Counted from the first letter of the stretch, positions 17,179 to 25,862 are shown. The stretch is 64,000 nucleotides of DNA from Undibacterium umbellatum (GCF_014284125.1 NZ_JACOFX010000002.1:434001-498000); one strand, 5' to 3'. The notes: generated by a model not told the origin, from the sequence alone. Numbers and translations: made by a program.

Positions 17179-18648
17179 TTGAGACAAGTTAGCCTGGGTC
17201 AACAAATGACCCGTACCAAGCCCATAGACCATAGTGAACAGGTGACAGATGATCAGGGCCATAGCCTGCATCGATCGCTGGGATTGTTTTCCCTGACCAT
17301 GATAGGCGTCGGTTCTACCATCGGTACCGGTATTTTTTTCACCATGGTAGAAGCTGTGCCCAAGGCTGGCCCTTCGGTTATTTTGTCTTTCATCATAGCT
17401 GCAATTACAGCTGGTTTGACTGCCTTGTGTTATTCCGAGTTGTCTTCCCGTATCCCGGCATCCGGTTCTTCTTATTCCTATGCCTATGCAACAGTCGGTG
17501 AATTTGGCGCCTTCATCGTTGCTGCTTGTCTGTTGCTTGAATATGGTCTTGCAGCAAGTGCTACGGCGATAGGCTGGTCGGCATATCTGAATAATTTCCT
17601 GACCAATGCCTTGGGCTGGCAAATACCGGAGATGTTACGTTCGCCCATGATAGTCGCAGGTGTCAATGGGGTCGAATTCCATGCTGGACAATTCAATTTG
17701 CCACCCATGATCCTGGTTGCCATATGCTGCATACTGCTGTTGCGTGGCGCCAAGGAGTCGGCCGCAGTGAATGCAGTCATGGTGATCATCAAGCTGCTTA
17801 TCTTGACTTTCTTTGCCATCGTCGCGTTTTCCGGTTTTAATGCCGAGCATTTCACTCCCTTCTTTAATACTGACAACAGCAAGGGGCTGGCTGGTATGGC
17901 GGGTGTAACTGCGGCTGCCGGTACGGTATTCTTTTCCTTTATCGGTCTTGATACCGTGGCAACGGCGGGTGCAGAAGTCAAAGACCCCAAGCGTAATGTG
18001 CCGCTGGGTATCATGGCGGCACTGATCGTTGTGACCGTGTTTTATTTGCTGGTAGCGGTTGCGGCTGTTGGTGCTCAGCCAGCCAAGATGTTTCAAGGTC
18101 AGGAAGCTGGCCTGGCAGTGATCTTGCAAAATGTCACAGGCAAAGCCTGGCCCGCATTGATCTTGTCTGCAGGTGCAGTGATCTCGGTATTCAGCGTGAC
18201 CCTGGTAACCATCTACGGCCAAAGCCGGATTTTGTTTGCCATCAGCAAAGATGGTTTGATCCCCAGTTCTTTCCAGCGTGTGCATGCCCGCACCCGTACA
18301 CCTGTCAGCAATACCATCATGGTTTGCGTGCTGGTGGGCATAGTCGCTGGCCTGGTTGACTCGACCTTCCTGTGGGATATGGTCAGCATGGGCACCCTGG
18401 TTGCGTTCATGGTGGTATCGGTTGCCGTGCCTGTCATCCGCAGGCAAAAACTGGGCGAGGGTGCAGGTGGTTTCCGTGTACCTTTTGGTCCTTACCTGAT
18501 ACCGGGCTTGAGCATATTGGCTTGCTTGTATATCCTGAAGGACTTGTCGGCCACTACTTACCATGTATTCTTTATCTGGATGGCAGTTGCAATTGCAATA
18601 TATTTCCTGTACAGCAAAGCCCATTCACACTTGAATAAACAACAATAA
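17179..18648 (+). CDS. APC-family amino acid permease
   Basis: A 489-residue inner-membrane amino acid/polyamine/cation transporter with about 12 hydrophobic helices. The first helix has the substrate-binding motif GVGSTIGTGIFF, and YSELSSRIPASGSSYSYAYATVGEF is the typical helix 2-3 block. It resembles the YhdG/cationic amino acid branch; the exact substrate is not readable. The TTG at 17179 is used because AGAAGGA lies seven bases upstream; the next ATG is at 17206 and would shorten the tail by nine residues. A hairpin separates it from creA. Confidence 0.9.
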   Translation: MRQVSLGQQMTRTKPIDHSEQVTDDQGHSLHRSLGLFSLTMIGVGSTIGTGIFFTMVEAVPKAGPSVILSFIIAAITAGLTALCYSELSSRIPASGSSYSYAYATVGEFGAFIVAACLLLEYGLAASATAIGWSAYLNNFLTNALGWQIPEMLRSPMIVAGVNGVEFHAGQFNLPPMILVAICCILLLRGAKESAAVNAVMVIIKLLILTFFAIVAFSGFNAEHFTPFFNTDNSKGLAGMAGVTAAAGTVFFSFIGLDTVATAGAEVKDPKRNVPLGIMAALIVVTVFYLLVAVAAVGAQPAKMFQGQEAGLAVILQNVTGKAWPALILSAGAVISVFSVTLVTIYGQSRILFAISKDGLIPSSFQRVHARTRTPVSNTIMVCVLVGIVAGLVDSTFLWDMVSMGTLVAFMVVSVAVPVIRRQKLGEGAGGFRVPFGPYLIPGLSILACLYILKDLSATTYHVFFIWMAVAIAIYFLYSKAHSHLNKQQ

Positions 18649-18661
18649 GCCTGATCTTCCT

Positions 18662-18684
18662 GAGGCGCCCGGCTTGGGCGCCTC
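18662..18684. other. GC-rich hairpin between the permease gene and creA
   Basis: Perfect 9-bp inverted repeat GAGGCGCCC / GGGCGCCTC with a 5-nt loop, 14 bases after the permease stop. No T-run follows on either strand, so it is more likely an mRNA stability or attenuation element than a classical terminator. Confidence 0.5.
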
Positions 18685-18702
18685 CAGTAAAAGAGCGAGA
18701 TT

Positions 18703-19191
18703 ATGAAACTGTTACCACTGAAATTTGCCGCCGTCGCTGTCTTCAGCGCATTTTCTGCATGCAGCCTCACGGCACAAGCAGAAAATATAGGTAGTGTAGA
18801 TACTGCATTTAAACTCATAGGCCCCGACCATAAGGTCGTGATAGAAGCCTATGATGATCCCAAAGTGAATGGTGTAACCTGTTACATATCACGAGCAAAA
18901 ACGGGCGGCATCTCAGGTGGCCTGGGTCTGGCAGAAGACAAGTCTGACGCCTCAATCGCCTGCCGCCAGGTTGGCCCTATTAGTTTCACCGGGCCTCTGA
19001 AACAGCAGGACGAAGTATTCAACCAGAGCCTGTCCATCCTGTTCAAAAAACTGCGCATCGTCCGTATGGTGGATCAAAAACGCAACGCTTTAGTGTATTT
19101 AACATATTCTGACAAATTGATAGAAGGGTCACCTAAGAATAGCGTGACCGCTGTTCCTGTTGATCGCAGTACCCCCATACCCATCAAATAA
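18703..19191 (+). CDS. creA: CreA family protein
   Basis: A 162-residue CreA homologue with a signal peptide (cleavage likely after TAQA, about residue 26). The mature protein starts with the family block [25 protein letters not shown] and carries the conserved [10 protein letters not shown] and IACRQVGP Cys residues, which could form a disulfide in the periplasm. CreA is a conserved periplasmic protein whose molecular function is unknown; in E. coli it sits next to creBCD, which is not present here. Confidence 0.9.
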   Translation: MKLLPLKFAAVAVFSAFSACSLTAQAENIGSVDTAFKLIGPDHKVVIEAYDDPKVNGVTCYISRAKTGGISGGLGLAEDKSDASIACRQVGPISFTGPLKQQDEVFNQSLSILFKKLRIVRMVDQKRNALVYLTYSDKLIEGSPKNSVTAVPVDRSTPIPIK

Positions 19192-19241
19192 CTGGCGATG
19201 CTGGGACGGGAATTATGCGCAGGTTTTTCTATACAGCAATC

Positions 19242-19275
19242 AATTACGCTTACAATGTGATTTATAAGCGTAATT
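19242..19275. promoter_or_regulatory. Perfect inverted repeat upstream of the HDOD gene
   Basis: AATTACGCTTA (19242-19252) pairs with TAAGCGTAATT (19265-19275) across a 12-nt loop. It ends 17 bases before the HDOD start codon. It could be a regulator-binding site, or an RNA hairpin acting on translation or ending creA transcription; no Shine-Dalgarno sequence is visible between it and the ATG. Confidence 0.5.
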
Positions 19276-19292
19276 TCCCCTAGCGTACCATT

Positions 19293-20159
19293 ATGACAAG
19301 CACCGCCGCAGCTCCCAAGCTGACCACTGAACAATCCGTAGATGCACTTATCAAGACGATACGCATCCCGCCACGCCCCAGCTTGTTGGCTGACGTACAG
19401 GCGGAGTTGGCGGCAGATGACCCAGATCCCCGCAGGCTGACCAATATCATTGCTAATGATGTGGCCATGTCAGCTTCCTTATTGAAACTTGCCAATTCAT
19501 CTTTCTTTGGTCTGCGGCTGAAGGCCAAATCGGTTGAGCACGCAGTGAATTTATTGGGGATTACCCAGTGCGGTAATCTGATGACAGGCATAATTGCCAG
19601 GCAAAGCATACAGATTGAGAAAATCTCCCTGGTCAAATTCTGGGACTTTTCTACCAAGCGCGCCCAGGCCATGACGCAGTTGGCGAGACGCTTGCGCGTA
19701 TGTCCGCCTGATCAAGCGCATACTTTTGGCCTGTTTTGCGATATAGGAATACCTTTGTTGCTGGAACGTTTTCCCGATTATGCAGAGACGCTGGAGTTGG
19801 CCAACCAGGAAGCGCAGGATACTTTTACAGCAGTAGAAGACCATCGTCACGCCACTTCGCATACCGCCATAGGTTCACTGATGGCGCGCACCTGGGGGTT
19901 ACCTGAGAGTGTGTCGCTGGCCATACTCTTGCATCACGACTACAGTGTGCTCAATGACCCAAATACCGACGAATCAGTCAAAAGCCTGATTGCCCTGGCA
20001 TTAATAGCTGAATATGGAATACAAAAATACCATGGGCAAGAGTTTTCTTGCGAATGGGAAAAGGGTGGCGGAGCCGCCTGCGAGTTTTTGGGTTTGTCTG
20101 CCGATGAAGTGGACGACAGATTTGAAGAGTTGCATGAGTTATTCAATCACGCGCATTGA
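19293..20159 (+). CDS. HDOD domain protein
   Basis: A 288-residue protein with an HDOD domain covering about residues 25-220 (IPPRPSLLADVQAEL, then IIANDVAMSASLLKLANSSFFGL, and SHTAIGSLMARTWGLPESVSLAILLHHDYSV). HDOD domains resemble HD phosphohydrolases but usually lack the catalytic metal site and act as signalling scaffolds, often in c-di-GMP or chemotaxis networks. No extra output domain is seen. A terminator follows. Confidence 0.9.
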   Translation: MTSTAAAPKLTTEQSVDALIKTIRIPPRPSLLADVQAELAADDPDPRRLTNIIANDVAMSASLLKLANSSFFGLRLKAKSVEHAVNLLGITQCGNLMTGIIARQSIQIEKISLVKFWDFSTKRAQAMTQLARRLRVCPPDQAHTFGLFCDIGIPLLLERFPDYAETLELANQEAQDTFTAVEDHRHATSHTAIGSLMARTWGLPESVSLAILLHHDYSVLNDPNTDESVKSLIALALIAEYGIQKYHGQEFSCEWEKGGGAACEFLGLSADEVDDRFEELHELFNHAH

Positions 20160-20188
20160 CCAGATTTTGCGTTTGGCCGCTAACTTCT

Positions 20189-20220
20189 AAAAAGCCGTCC
20201 AGATTCATGGACGGCTTTTT
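20189..20220. terminator. Bidirectional terminator
   Basis: Perfect 12-bp stem AAAAAGCCGTCC / GGACGGCTTTTT with an 8-nt loop, A-rich on one side and T-rich on the other, so it can end both the HDOD gene (+) and the small membrane-protein gene (-). The minus-strand gene's last codons and stop (20205-20207) lie within the hairpin. Confidence 0.85.
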
Positions 20221-20399
20221 AACAAATTGGCAGGCAACATCAAGATGGCCCGCAAAAATTCAAACACACCACTCACCGCTATTCCCAGCAGGCGGAAGGG
20301 CAGGAGCAATAGCCATACCAGTGGATACAGCACCAGTGCCAGTATGGCTACAGGCCAGCAGAGCACAAACAAGATAATCCAGATCAGAAAGCCTAGCAT
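20205..20399 (-). CDS. Small hydrophobic membrane protein (64 residues)
   Basis: Almost entirely hydrophobic product with two probable membrane helices, broken by a Pro-Leu-Val region and ending in LLKSRP. AAGGA lies seven bases before the ATG. I know no function. It follows a 29-residue membrane peptide gene by nine bases, and its Shine-Dalgarno sequence overlaps that gene's stop codon (TTAAGGA), so the two are probably translationally coupled. The stop is embedded in the downstream terminator hairpin. Confidence 0.7.
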   Translation of the reverse strand: MLGFLIWIILFVLCWPVAILALVLYPLVWLLLLPFRLLGIAVSGVFEFLRAILMLPANLLKSRP

Positions 20400-20408
20400 G
20401 GGTTGTCC

Positions 20409-20498
20409 TTAAGCGATGATGACGCGCACCAGGCTGCTCAGGATGACCAGTGCGATGGTAGCGAGGACAACACCGTCCATGTTTGCTGTGATGTTCAT
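20409..20498 (-). CDS. Membrane micropeptide (29 residues)
   Basis: A very short frame on the minus strand starting MNITANMDG and continuing as a single hydrophobic helix (VVLATIALVILSSLVRVIIA). AAAGGAAAT precedes the ATG at good spacing, and the stop abuts the next small membrane-protein gene, which argues for real translation. Size and shape resemble single-helix micropeptides that modulate membrane complexes, but no partner is evident. Function unknown. Confidence 0.6.
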   Translation of the reverse strand: MNITANMDGVVLATIALVILSSLVRVIIA

Positions 20499-20746
20499 GA
20501 TATTTCCTTTCAATTCGGGTGGGAGTGATTCCACTGTAGATTGCAACCATGCAGGCCGCCAGCCGCAAGCGACGAAGTGCAATTTTCTAGTATCGGAATG
20601 CGTTTGCAGCGGATGAAATGAGGGCGATATTTATTGCAGCGGACTATGCTTCGCAGGGGCTGCATTGCTTCATTTTTTAAAAAACAAGCATTTGCCAAGA
20701 TTTCAAAAAACGCTTGACTTAGCTCTTGCACGCCCGCAAACTTCAA

Positions 20747-20768
20747 TTATTAGTCAACTGAATAATAA
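20747..20768 (+). promoter_or_regulatory. Palindromic operator upstream of the TetR operon
   Basis: A 22-bp imperfect palindrome, TTATTAGTCAACTGAATAATAA, in which 18 of 22 positions match the reverse complement. It ends 18 bases before the TetR start codon. A weak promoter (TTGCAC at 20726 with TATTAG at 20748) would overlap it, so binding would block transcription. Autoregulation by the TetR protein is the simplest reading. Confidence 0.65.
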
Positions 20769-20786
20769 CTGTTAGAGATAGAAAAA

Positions 20787-21431
20787 ATGGCACGACCATC
20801 CCAACAGCTCGATGAAGTTTTATTGCAAAGTGGCCGCGCCTTGTTTGCCCAGCATGGCTGCGGTGGCTTGTCCCTGCGCATGCTGGCTGAACATGCGGGG
20901 GTGAATGTAGGCATGTTTCATTACCACTTCAAAAACAAAGACAATTTCCTGACCCAGTTGCTGCAGACCATGTATGAGGAAGTGTTCGCGCAACTACAGG
21001 CGGAAGTTAATCACGAAGGCTCGCCTGTACAGCGTCTGCGCGAAGCTCTTTGTTTGTTGGGGCGTTTATTGCGTGAGCATGGTAGCTGGATAGGGCGGGT
21101 CTGGGCAGATGCTGCCCAGGGTGAAAAAGTCGCCAGGCAGTTTCTCGAAAAGAATGGCGCACGCCACGTAATACTGATCACCGGCTTGCTGATGCAAGCC
21201 ATGCAGGCCGGTGAGATAGCCGTGGCACAGCCTACCCATGCTTTGGCGTTTTTGATGGGGAGTATCGCCGCCCCCATGGTCATCGTTCCGCGAGCACTGG
21301 ACATGGGCTTTGTCCCGGCCATATTGCAAGAACCCTTGAGCCAGGTGTTAAGCGATGCCGCCATTGCCGACCGCGTCAGCCGTGCCCTGTATGCCCTGGC
21401 TGCAACGAATGAGGAGTTACACCGTGCATAG
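20787..21431 (+). CDS. TetR-family regulator, CecR-like
   Basis: A 214-residue TetR-family repressor. The N-terminal helix-turn-helix (residues about 10-50) reads LSLRMLAEHAGVNVGMFHYHFKNKDNFL. The C-terminal ligand domain is diverse and resembles the CecR (YbiH) group. It heads an operon TetR-HlyD-ABC ATPase-ABC permease that parallels E. coli cecR-ybhGFSR, a drug-sensitivity efflux locus. The stop overlaps the next gene by eight bases. It probably binds the palindrome just upstream and responds to a substrate of the exporter; that is inference. Confidence 0.9.
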   Translation: MARPSQQLDEVLLQSGRALFAQHGCGGLSLRMLAEHAGVNVGMFHYHFKNKDNFLTQLLQTMYEEVFAQLQAEVNHEGSPVQRLREALCLLGRLLREHGSWIGRVWADAAQGEKVARQFLEKNGARHVILITGLLMQAMQAGEIAVAQPTHALAFLMGSIAAPMVIVPRALDMGFVPAILQEPLSQVLSDAAIADRVSRALYALAATNEELHRA

Positions 21432-22422
21432 AAAATTCAAATTGGCTACCACAATGAGTTTGGCTCTCGCTACGTTTGCCATACTGGCTGGCTGCAACGA
21501 AAAACCATCCGCCAACTGGTCAGGCTACGCCGAAGGGGAATACATCTATATTTCGGCTCCGCTGGGCGGCAAGCTGGACAGCATCAAAGTGCAGGCAGGG
21601 CAACAAGTAGCCAAGGACAGCTTGCTGTTTGCACTTGATGCGGAAGCTGAAAATGCTGCCCATGACGAAGCCAGCGCCCGTCTCATGAGTGCCAGGGCAC
21701 AAGCCAGCAATACCGAAAAAGGCAGGCGCAATGAAGAGATCGCAGTCACCCTGGCGCAACTGAGCAGTGCCCAGGCACAGGCGGCGCTGGTAAGGCAGGA
21801 ACTGGCACGCCAACAGCAATTGGTGGGGCAGGGCTTCGTCTCCAAATCCCGTGTGGACGATGCACAAACCAATGTCAAACTCAGTGAAGCACGCGTGGCA
21901 GAATTGAATGCCACGCTGAGTGTCGCTAAACTGCCAGCCCGCGCAGATGAACGTGCCGCCGCCCAGTCCAGTGCAGATGCGGCAAAAGAAGCATTGCGCC
22001 AGACCGCCTGGCGCTCAGGACAGAAATCACAAAATTCACCCGCGAATGCCCTGGTAGTCGAAGTATTTTTTCGTCAGGGTGAATATGTGCAACCGGGCCA
22101 GCCAGTGCTGTCTTTGCTGCCGCCAGAAAACCGCAAAGCCAGGTTCTTTGTACCGGAAGGTGAACTGGGCAAGATCGTTGTTGGCCAGGCAGTCAGTCTG
22201 CATTGCGATGGCTGCGGGGCAGCTATCCCTGCCCACATTTCCCGCATCGCCAGCCAGGCTGAATACACGCCGCCAGTGATTTATTCAAATGCACAGAGAG
22301 CCAAACTGGTATTCATGGTCGAGGCCAAACCTGACCAGCCTGACAAACTCTTGCTGCACCCCGGGCAGCCTTTGGACGTATCACTGCTGGCTGCTGTAAC
22401 AAGCTCAGGAAAAGCACGGTGA
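21424..22422 (+). CDS. HlyD-family periplasmic adaptor lipoprotein (YbhG-like)
   Basis: Membrane-fusion protein of about 332 residues. The GTG at 21424 is preceded by GGAG and gives a lipoprotein signal with ILAGC. A biotinyl-lipoyl-like half (YISAPLGGKLDSIKVQAGQQV) flanks a long coiled-coil hairpin rich in Ala and Gln (about residues 75-190), followed by the second lipoyl half and a beta-barrel (VFFRQGEYVQPGQPVLSLLP). It would bridge the ABC exporter to an outer-membrane channel encoded elsewhere. It overlaps the genes on both sides. Confidence 0.9.
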   Translation: MHRKFKLATTMSLALATFAILAGCNEKPSANWSGYAEGEYIYISAPLGGKLDSIKVQAGQQVAKDSLLFALDAEAENAAHDEASARLMSARAQASNTEKGRRNEEIAVTLAQLSSAQAQAALVRQELARQQQLVGQGFVSKSRVDDAQTNVKLSEARVAELNATLSVAKLPARADERAAAQSSADAAKEALRQTAWRSGQKSQNSPANALVVEVFFRQGEYVQPGQPVLSLLPPENRKARFFVPEGELGKIVVGQAVSLHCDGCGAAIPAHISRIASQAEYTPPVIYSNAQRAKLVFMVEAKPDQPDKLLLHPGQPLDVSLLAAVTSSGKAR

Positions 22423-23408
22423 ATACCAGCGTCGATAGGGGTAATCTTGCCATAGACGTGCATGGTCTGAGCAAATCCTATGGTGGCCGCGCCGTGGTCG
22501 ACAAAGTCGAACTGCAAGTCGCCAAAGGCCGTATTTGTGGTTTTTTGGGACCGAATGGCAGCGGCAAAACCACCACCATACGCATGCTGTGTGGTTTGCT
22601 TACACCCGATGCTGGCACTGGTTCATGTTTGGGTCTGGATATCATCAAACAGGCAGAACAGATCAAGCGCCAGGTAGGTTATATGACGCAAAAATTCGGG
22701 CTGTACGACGATTTGTCGATACGCCAGAACCTGGATTTCGTGGCACGCCTGTTTGAACTGCCATCCAGAAAAAATGCGGTTGATCAATCGCTGGAAAGAC
22801 TGGGCCTGACCGCACGCCAGCATCAACTGGCTGGCTCTCTGTCGGGCGGCTGGAAGCAGAGGCTGGCACTGGCTGCCTGCCTCATCCATGAACCACGCCT
22901 GCTCTTGCTGGATGAACCCACTGCTGGGGTAGATCCCAAAGCCCGTCGTGATTTTTGGGACCAGATTCATTTGCTGGCTGGCCAGGGCATTACCGTGCTG
23001 GTGTCCACCCACTATATGGATGAAGCAGAGCGCTGCCATGAACTCTGCTATATCGCCTACGGAAAAATACTGGCGCGTGGTACCGAGGCCGAAATCATAC
23101 GTGACTCCAAACTCAAGGTCTGGACACTGCAAGGTGAACAACTAGGTGCCTTGCTGGAACCATTGAAATCAGCACCGGGTGTGCTAAGTGTCGCTGCTTT
23201 CGGCAATGCTGTTCATGTGGCCGGACTGGACGAAGCACTGATCTTGCAGGCTCTGGACACTGTCAGGCATCAGGCTAATATCCAAATCACGCCCAGTGCC
23301 GCCAATCTGGAAGATGTCTTCATCAGCCTGATCGCCAGTGCGCCGGATAATTTTTCCAAGGATGATGCACAGAAAATACAGAAAATACGGCAAAAGGTGA
23401 CAGCATGA
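22419..23408 (+). CDS. ABC exporter ATP-binding protein (YbhF-like, single domain)
   Basis: A 329-residue ABC ATPase of the drug/ABC-2 exporter type. Walker A is GPNGSGKTTT, the signature LSGGWKQRLALAACL and Walker B LLLLDEPTAGVDP. E. coli YbhF has two ATPase domains in tandem; this protein has one, so a homodimer would be needed. The GTG start overlaps the adaptor stop (GTGA) and the stop overlaps the permease start (ATGA), showing tight coupling. Confidence 0.92.
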   Translation: MNTSVDRGNLAIDVHGLSKSYGGRAVVDKVELQVAKGRICGFLGPNGSGKTTTIRMLCGLLTPDAGTGSCLGLDIIKQAEQIKRQVGYMTQKFGLYDDLSIRQNLDFVARLFELPSRKNAVDQSLERLGLTARQHQLAGSLSGGWKQRLALAACLIHEPRLLLLDEPTAGVDPKARRDFWDQIHLLAGQGITVLVSTHYMDEAERCHELCYIAYGKILARGTEAEIIRDSKLKVWTLQGEQLGALLEPLKSAPGVLSVAAFGNAVHVAGLDEALILQALDTVRHQANIQITPSAANLEDVFISLIASAPDNFSKDDAQKIQKIRQKVTA

Positions 23409-24538
23409 AGCGTTTTTCTCTGGCCCGGATGTTTGCCATCTTCATCAAAGAATTCCAGCAAATGATGCGTGATCGCCTGACCTTTGCCATGGCGGTAGGT
23501 ATCCCCATTTTGCAGCTCATCCTGTTTGGCTATGCCATCAATACGGACCCAAAAGGTTTGCCAACTGCCGTGGTCAGCACAGACAATAGCCCCATGGCGC
23601 GCAGCTTTGTGGTTGCCATGCAACACACGGGTTACTTCCGTATCGACTCGGTAGGCCAGAGTGAGCGAGAGGCCGAAGCCTTGCTGGAAAACGGCAAAGT
23701 ACAATTCATGCTGGTGATACCTCCACACTTCACTCAGCAACTGGTACGCGGTGACAAGCCGGCTTTACTGATATCCGTCGATGCGACCGATCCATCGGCA
23801 TCGGGCAATGCGATTGCTGCATTGAATGCCATTGCCACTCAGGCCCTGCATCATGACTTGAAAGGCCCTTTGCAATATCTGCAAACCGACTCACCAGCTT
23901 ATGAAGTGCGTGTGCACCGCCGTTACAATCCCGAGGGCCTGTCACGCTATAACATCGTCCCCGGCCTGATAGGCACCATACTCACCATGACCATGGTCAT
24001 GCTGACTTCACTGGCCATGACACGCGAACGCGAGCGCGGCACCATGGAAAACTTGCTGGCAACGCCAGTGCGCCCGGCAGAAGTCATGGTCGGTAAAATC
24101 CTGCCCTATGTACTGATGGGCTATATACAACTGGGCGTCATCATCAGTGCTGCCTTCCTGTTATTTGACGTACCTATGATGGGCAGCTTCAGCCTGCTGA
24201 TGAGCATGATAGGTGTCTTCATTCTGGCCAACCTGGCAGTCGGTTTCACCTTTTCGACGATAGCAAAAAACCAGTTACAAGCCATGCAGATGACCTTCTT
24301 TTTCTTCCTGCCATCCATGCTCTTGTCCGGCTTCATGTTCCCCTTCCGCGCCATGCCAGAGTGGGCGCAAGTCATAGGAGAAGCCTTGCCCTTGACACAC
24401 TTCCTGCGCATCGTGCGGGGCATTTTATTGAAGGGAAACACTGCAGGCCAACTCGTACCAGAGCTTTGGCCCATGCTGGTGTTTTTGCTGTTGGCGGGGT
24501 TTGTGGCTTTGAAGAGGTATAGGCAGACACTGGATTAA
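23405..24538 (+). CDS. ABC-2 type exporter permease (YbhS/YbhR-like)
   Basis: A 377-residue permease: one N-terminal membrane helix (MAVGIPILQLILFGYAIN), a large periplasmic loop (about residues 45-170), then five C-terminal helices. The block GTMENLLATPVRPAEVMVGKILPY is typical of ABC-2 permeases. E. coli has two permeases (YbhS and YbhR); only one is present here. The stop lies two bases before the end of the convergent D,D-carboxypeptidase gene. Confidence 0.9.
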   Translation: MKRFSLARMFAIFIKEFQQMMRDRLTFAMAVGIPILQLILFGYAINTDPKGLPTAVVSTDNSPMARSFVVAMQHTGYFRIDSVGQSEREAEALLENGKVQFMLVIPPHFTQQLVRGDKPALLISVDATDPSASGNAIAALNAIATQALHHDLKGPLQYLQTDSPAYEVRVHRRYNPEGLSRYNIVPGLIGTILTMTMVMLTSLAMTRERERGTMENLLATPVRPAEVMVGKILPYVLMGYIQLGVIISAAFLLFDVPMMGSFSLLMSMIGVFILANLAVGFTFSTIAKNQLQAMQMTFFFFLPSMLLSGFMFPFRAMPEWAQVIGEALPLTHFLRIVRGILLKGNTAGQLVPELWPMLVFLLLAGFVALKRYRQTLD

Positions 24539-24540
24539 TT

Positions 24541-25056
24541 TCATTCAGGCTGAAAACACCAATGCCAGGGCTCATATTGAAATCCGCTGCTATTTCCATG
24601 CGGGTAAGACATGTAAAAACCGAAGCGCTTCGCATTGTTTTGCAGCCAGGCAAAGGCTGTTGTGGTGTCGAAAGAAATTTCCAGTTCCGGGTCTTCTGGC
24701 GTGGCTATGTCGATGGCGCGGCCAGTGTGATGCTCGCTATAGCCGGGTGGGGCACAGACCAGCAAGATATCCTCCAGGGTTTTACCTTCTGCCAGTTTGT
24801 TGCTGATGATCTCGGTTTGTCTGGCGATGCTGCGAAAGGCCGAGATCATCAGCAGTGCGATGCCATCCTGGTTGGCGGCTTGCTTCATTGCCTGCCAGGC
24901 TAGATTGGCCTCTGGTGTCAGCAGATATTGCCAGCCATCTTCGCCTGTTTCTGCCAATACCAGTTCGCTGGCTTCTTGCTGGATCAGCAAATTGCGCTGT
25001 TCCAGCAATTGCGGCGGGATGATGAGGATTGGCGGCGTAGCCCCTGCCATGCTCAT
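24541..25056 (-). CDS. M15-family D-alanyl-D-alanine carboxypeptidase (VanY type)
   Basis: A 171-residue zinc peptidase. The M15B signature SEHHTGRAID (first His and the Asp as zinc ligands) and a C-terminal EPWHW (catalytic Glu and third zinc His) are both present. These enzymes remove the terminal D-Ala from murein pentapeptides. No signal peptide is visible, so it probably acts in the cytoplasm on imported or recycled peptides; that fits its place at the end of a kinase-amidase-carboxypeptidase operon. Its start overlaps the amidase stop (ATGA). Confidence 0.9.
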   Translation of the reverse strand: MSMAGATPPILIIPPQLLEQRNLLIQQEASELVLAETGEDGWQYLLTPEANLAWQAMKQAANQDGIALLMISAFRSIARQTEIISNKLAEGKTLEDILLVCAPPGYSEHHTGRAIDIATPEDPELEISFDTTTAFAWLQNNAKRFGFYMSYPHGNSSGFQYEPWHWCFQPE

Positions 25057-25862
25057 TTCGCTTTCAGATTAGCAACCAGTGTGTCGAGCATGGCGGCGGT
25101 TTCTGCATCTGGCATGCCGTCAAATTTTGCTGGCCTGTACTTGGTCTGGAAGGCCACCAGCACACTGCGGGTTGCCTCATCAAGCAAGCCGGTTTGCGGA
25201 ATACCATATCCAAATTGAGCGAGTTTTTGCTGGAACCATTTGATCTCTGGTAATTGCAATTCATAGGCTGTCATGCGCTGTGCGACTTCTTCTGCCTTGG
25301 GCCAGGGGATAAGACCGGCATCGGCCAGTTGCTTCCATGGGAAGAGTGGTCCTGGGTCGGATTTGCGCATGGGGGCAATGTCGGAATGGCCGAGTATGTA
25401 TTCCGGACGTATCTGATAACGCAAGGAGATATCCTTGACCAGGGCAATCACGCGGTCTATCTGGGCTTGCGGGTAGGGGAAGTAAATCCTGCCTTCCGGC
25501 GTATCCTTGAAGCCGAGATTGACGATTTCTATGCCGATGGAGCTGGCATTCATACGGCTATAGCCTTTCCATTCGCTGAGTCCGGCGTGATAGGCCATGC
25601 GGTTCTCCGGCACCAACTGCCAGACCTTGACGGGGTCTTCATCGCCCACCAGATAATTTGCGCTGACTGCCTGCTGGCTGAGCACCCGCAATGAAGTGGG
25701 TTGATCAAGTGCCGTGTAGTGCAGGATGATGAATTGCACGCGTTCTTCCTGGCTCTTGGCAGAGATAGTGGTATCGAGCTTGCCCATCGGGCCGACCGTG
25801 GCACAGCCACTGATGAAGATGCTGATTGCGGCTAATAAGCTATATAGGCTGACTTTATTCAT
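25053..25862 (-). CDS. AmiD-like N-acetylmuramoyl-L-alanine amidase lipoprotein
   Basis: A 269-residue lipoprotein amidase. The signal peptide ends in FISGC (Cys20). The amidase_2 domain (about 40-180) has zinc ligands His48 (IILHYTA), His159 (LGHSDIAP) and Asp169 (KSDPGPLFPW). A C-terminal peptidoglycan-binding-1 domain covers about 205-265 (WFQQKLAQFGYGIPQTGLLDEATRS region). It matches AmiD of E. coli, an outer-membrane lipoprotein that strips stem peptides from MurNAc or anhydro-MurNAc. The start at 25862 is set by the signal peptide and by overlap with the kinase stop (ATGA). Middle gene of a three-gene operon. Confidence 0.92.
   Translation of the reverse strand: MNKVSLYSLLAAISIFISGCATVGPMGKLDTTISAKSQEERVQFIILHYTALDQPTSLRVLSQQAVSANYLVGDEDPVKVWQLVPENRMAYHAGLSEWKGYSRMNASSIGIEIVNLGFKDTPEGRIYFPYPQAQIDRVIALVKDISLRYQIRPEYILGHSDIAPMRKSDPGPLFPWKQLADAGLIPWPKAEEVAQRMTAYELQLPEIKWFQQKLAQFGYGIPQTGLLDEATRSVLVAFQTKYRPAKFDGMPDAETAAMLDTLVANLKAK

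Noticed and set aside
17635-18624. 329-residue antisense frame opposite the APC permease gene
   Set aside because: Antisense to a well-supported transporter; its His- and Gln-rich translation is typical of a shadow frame.
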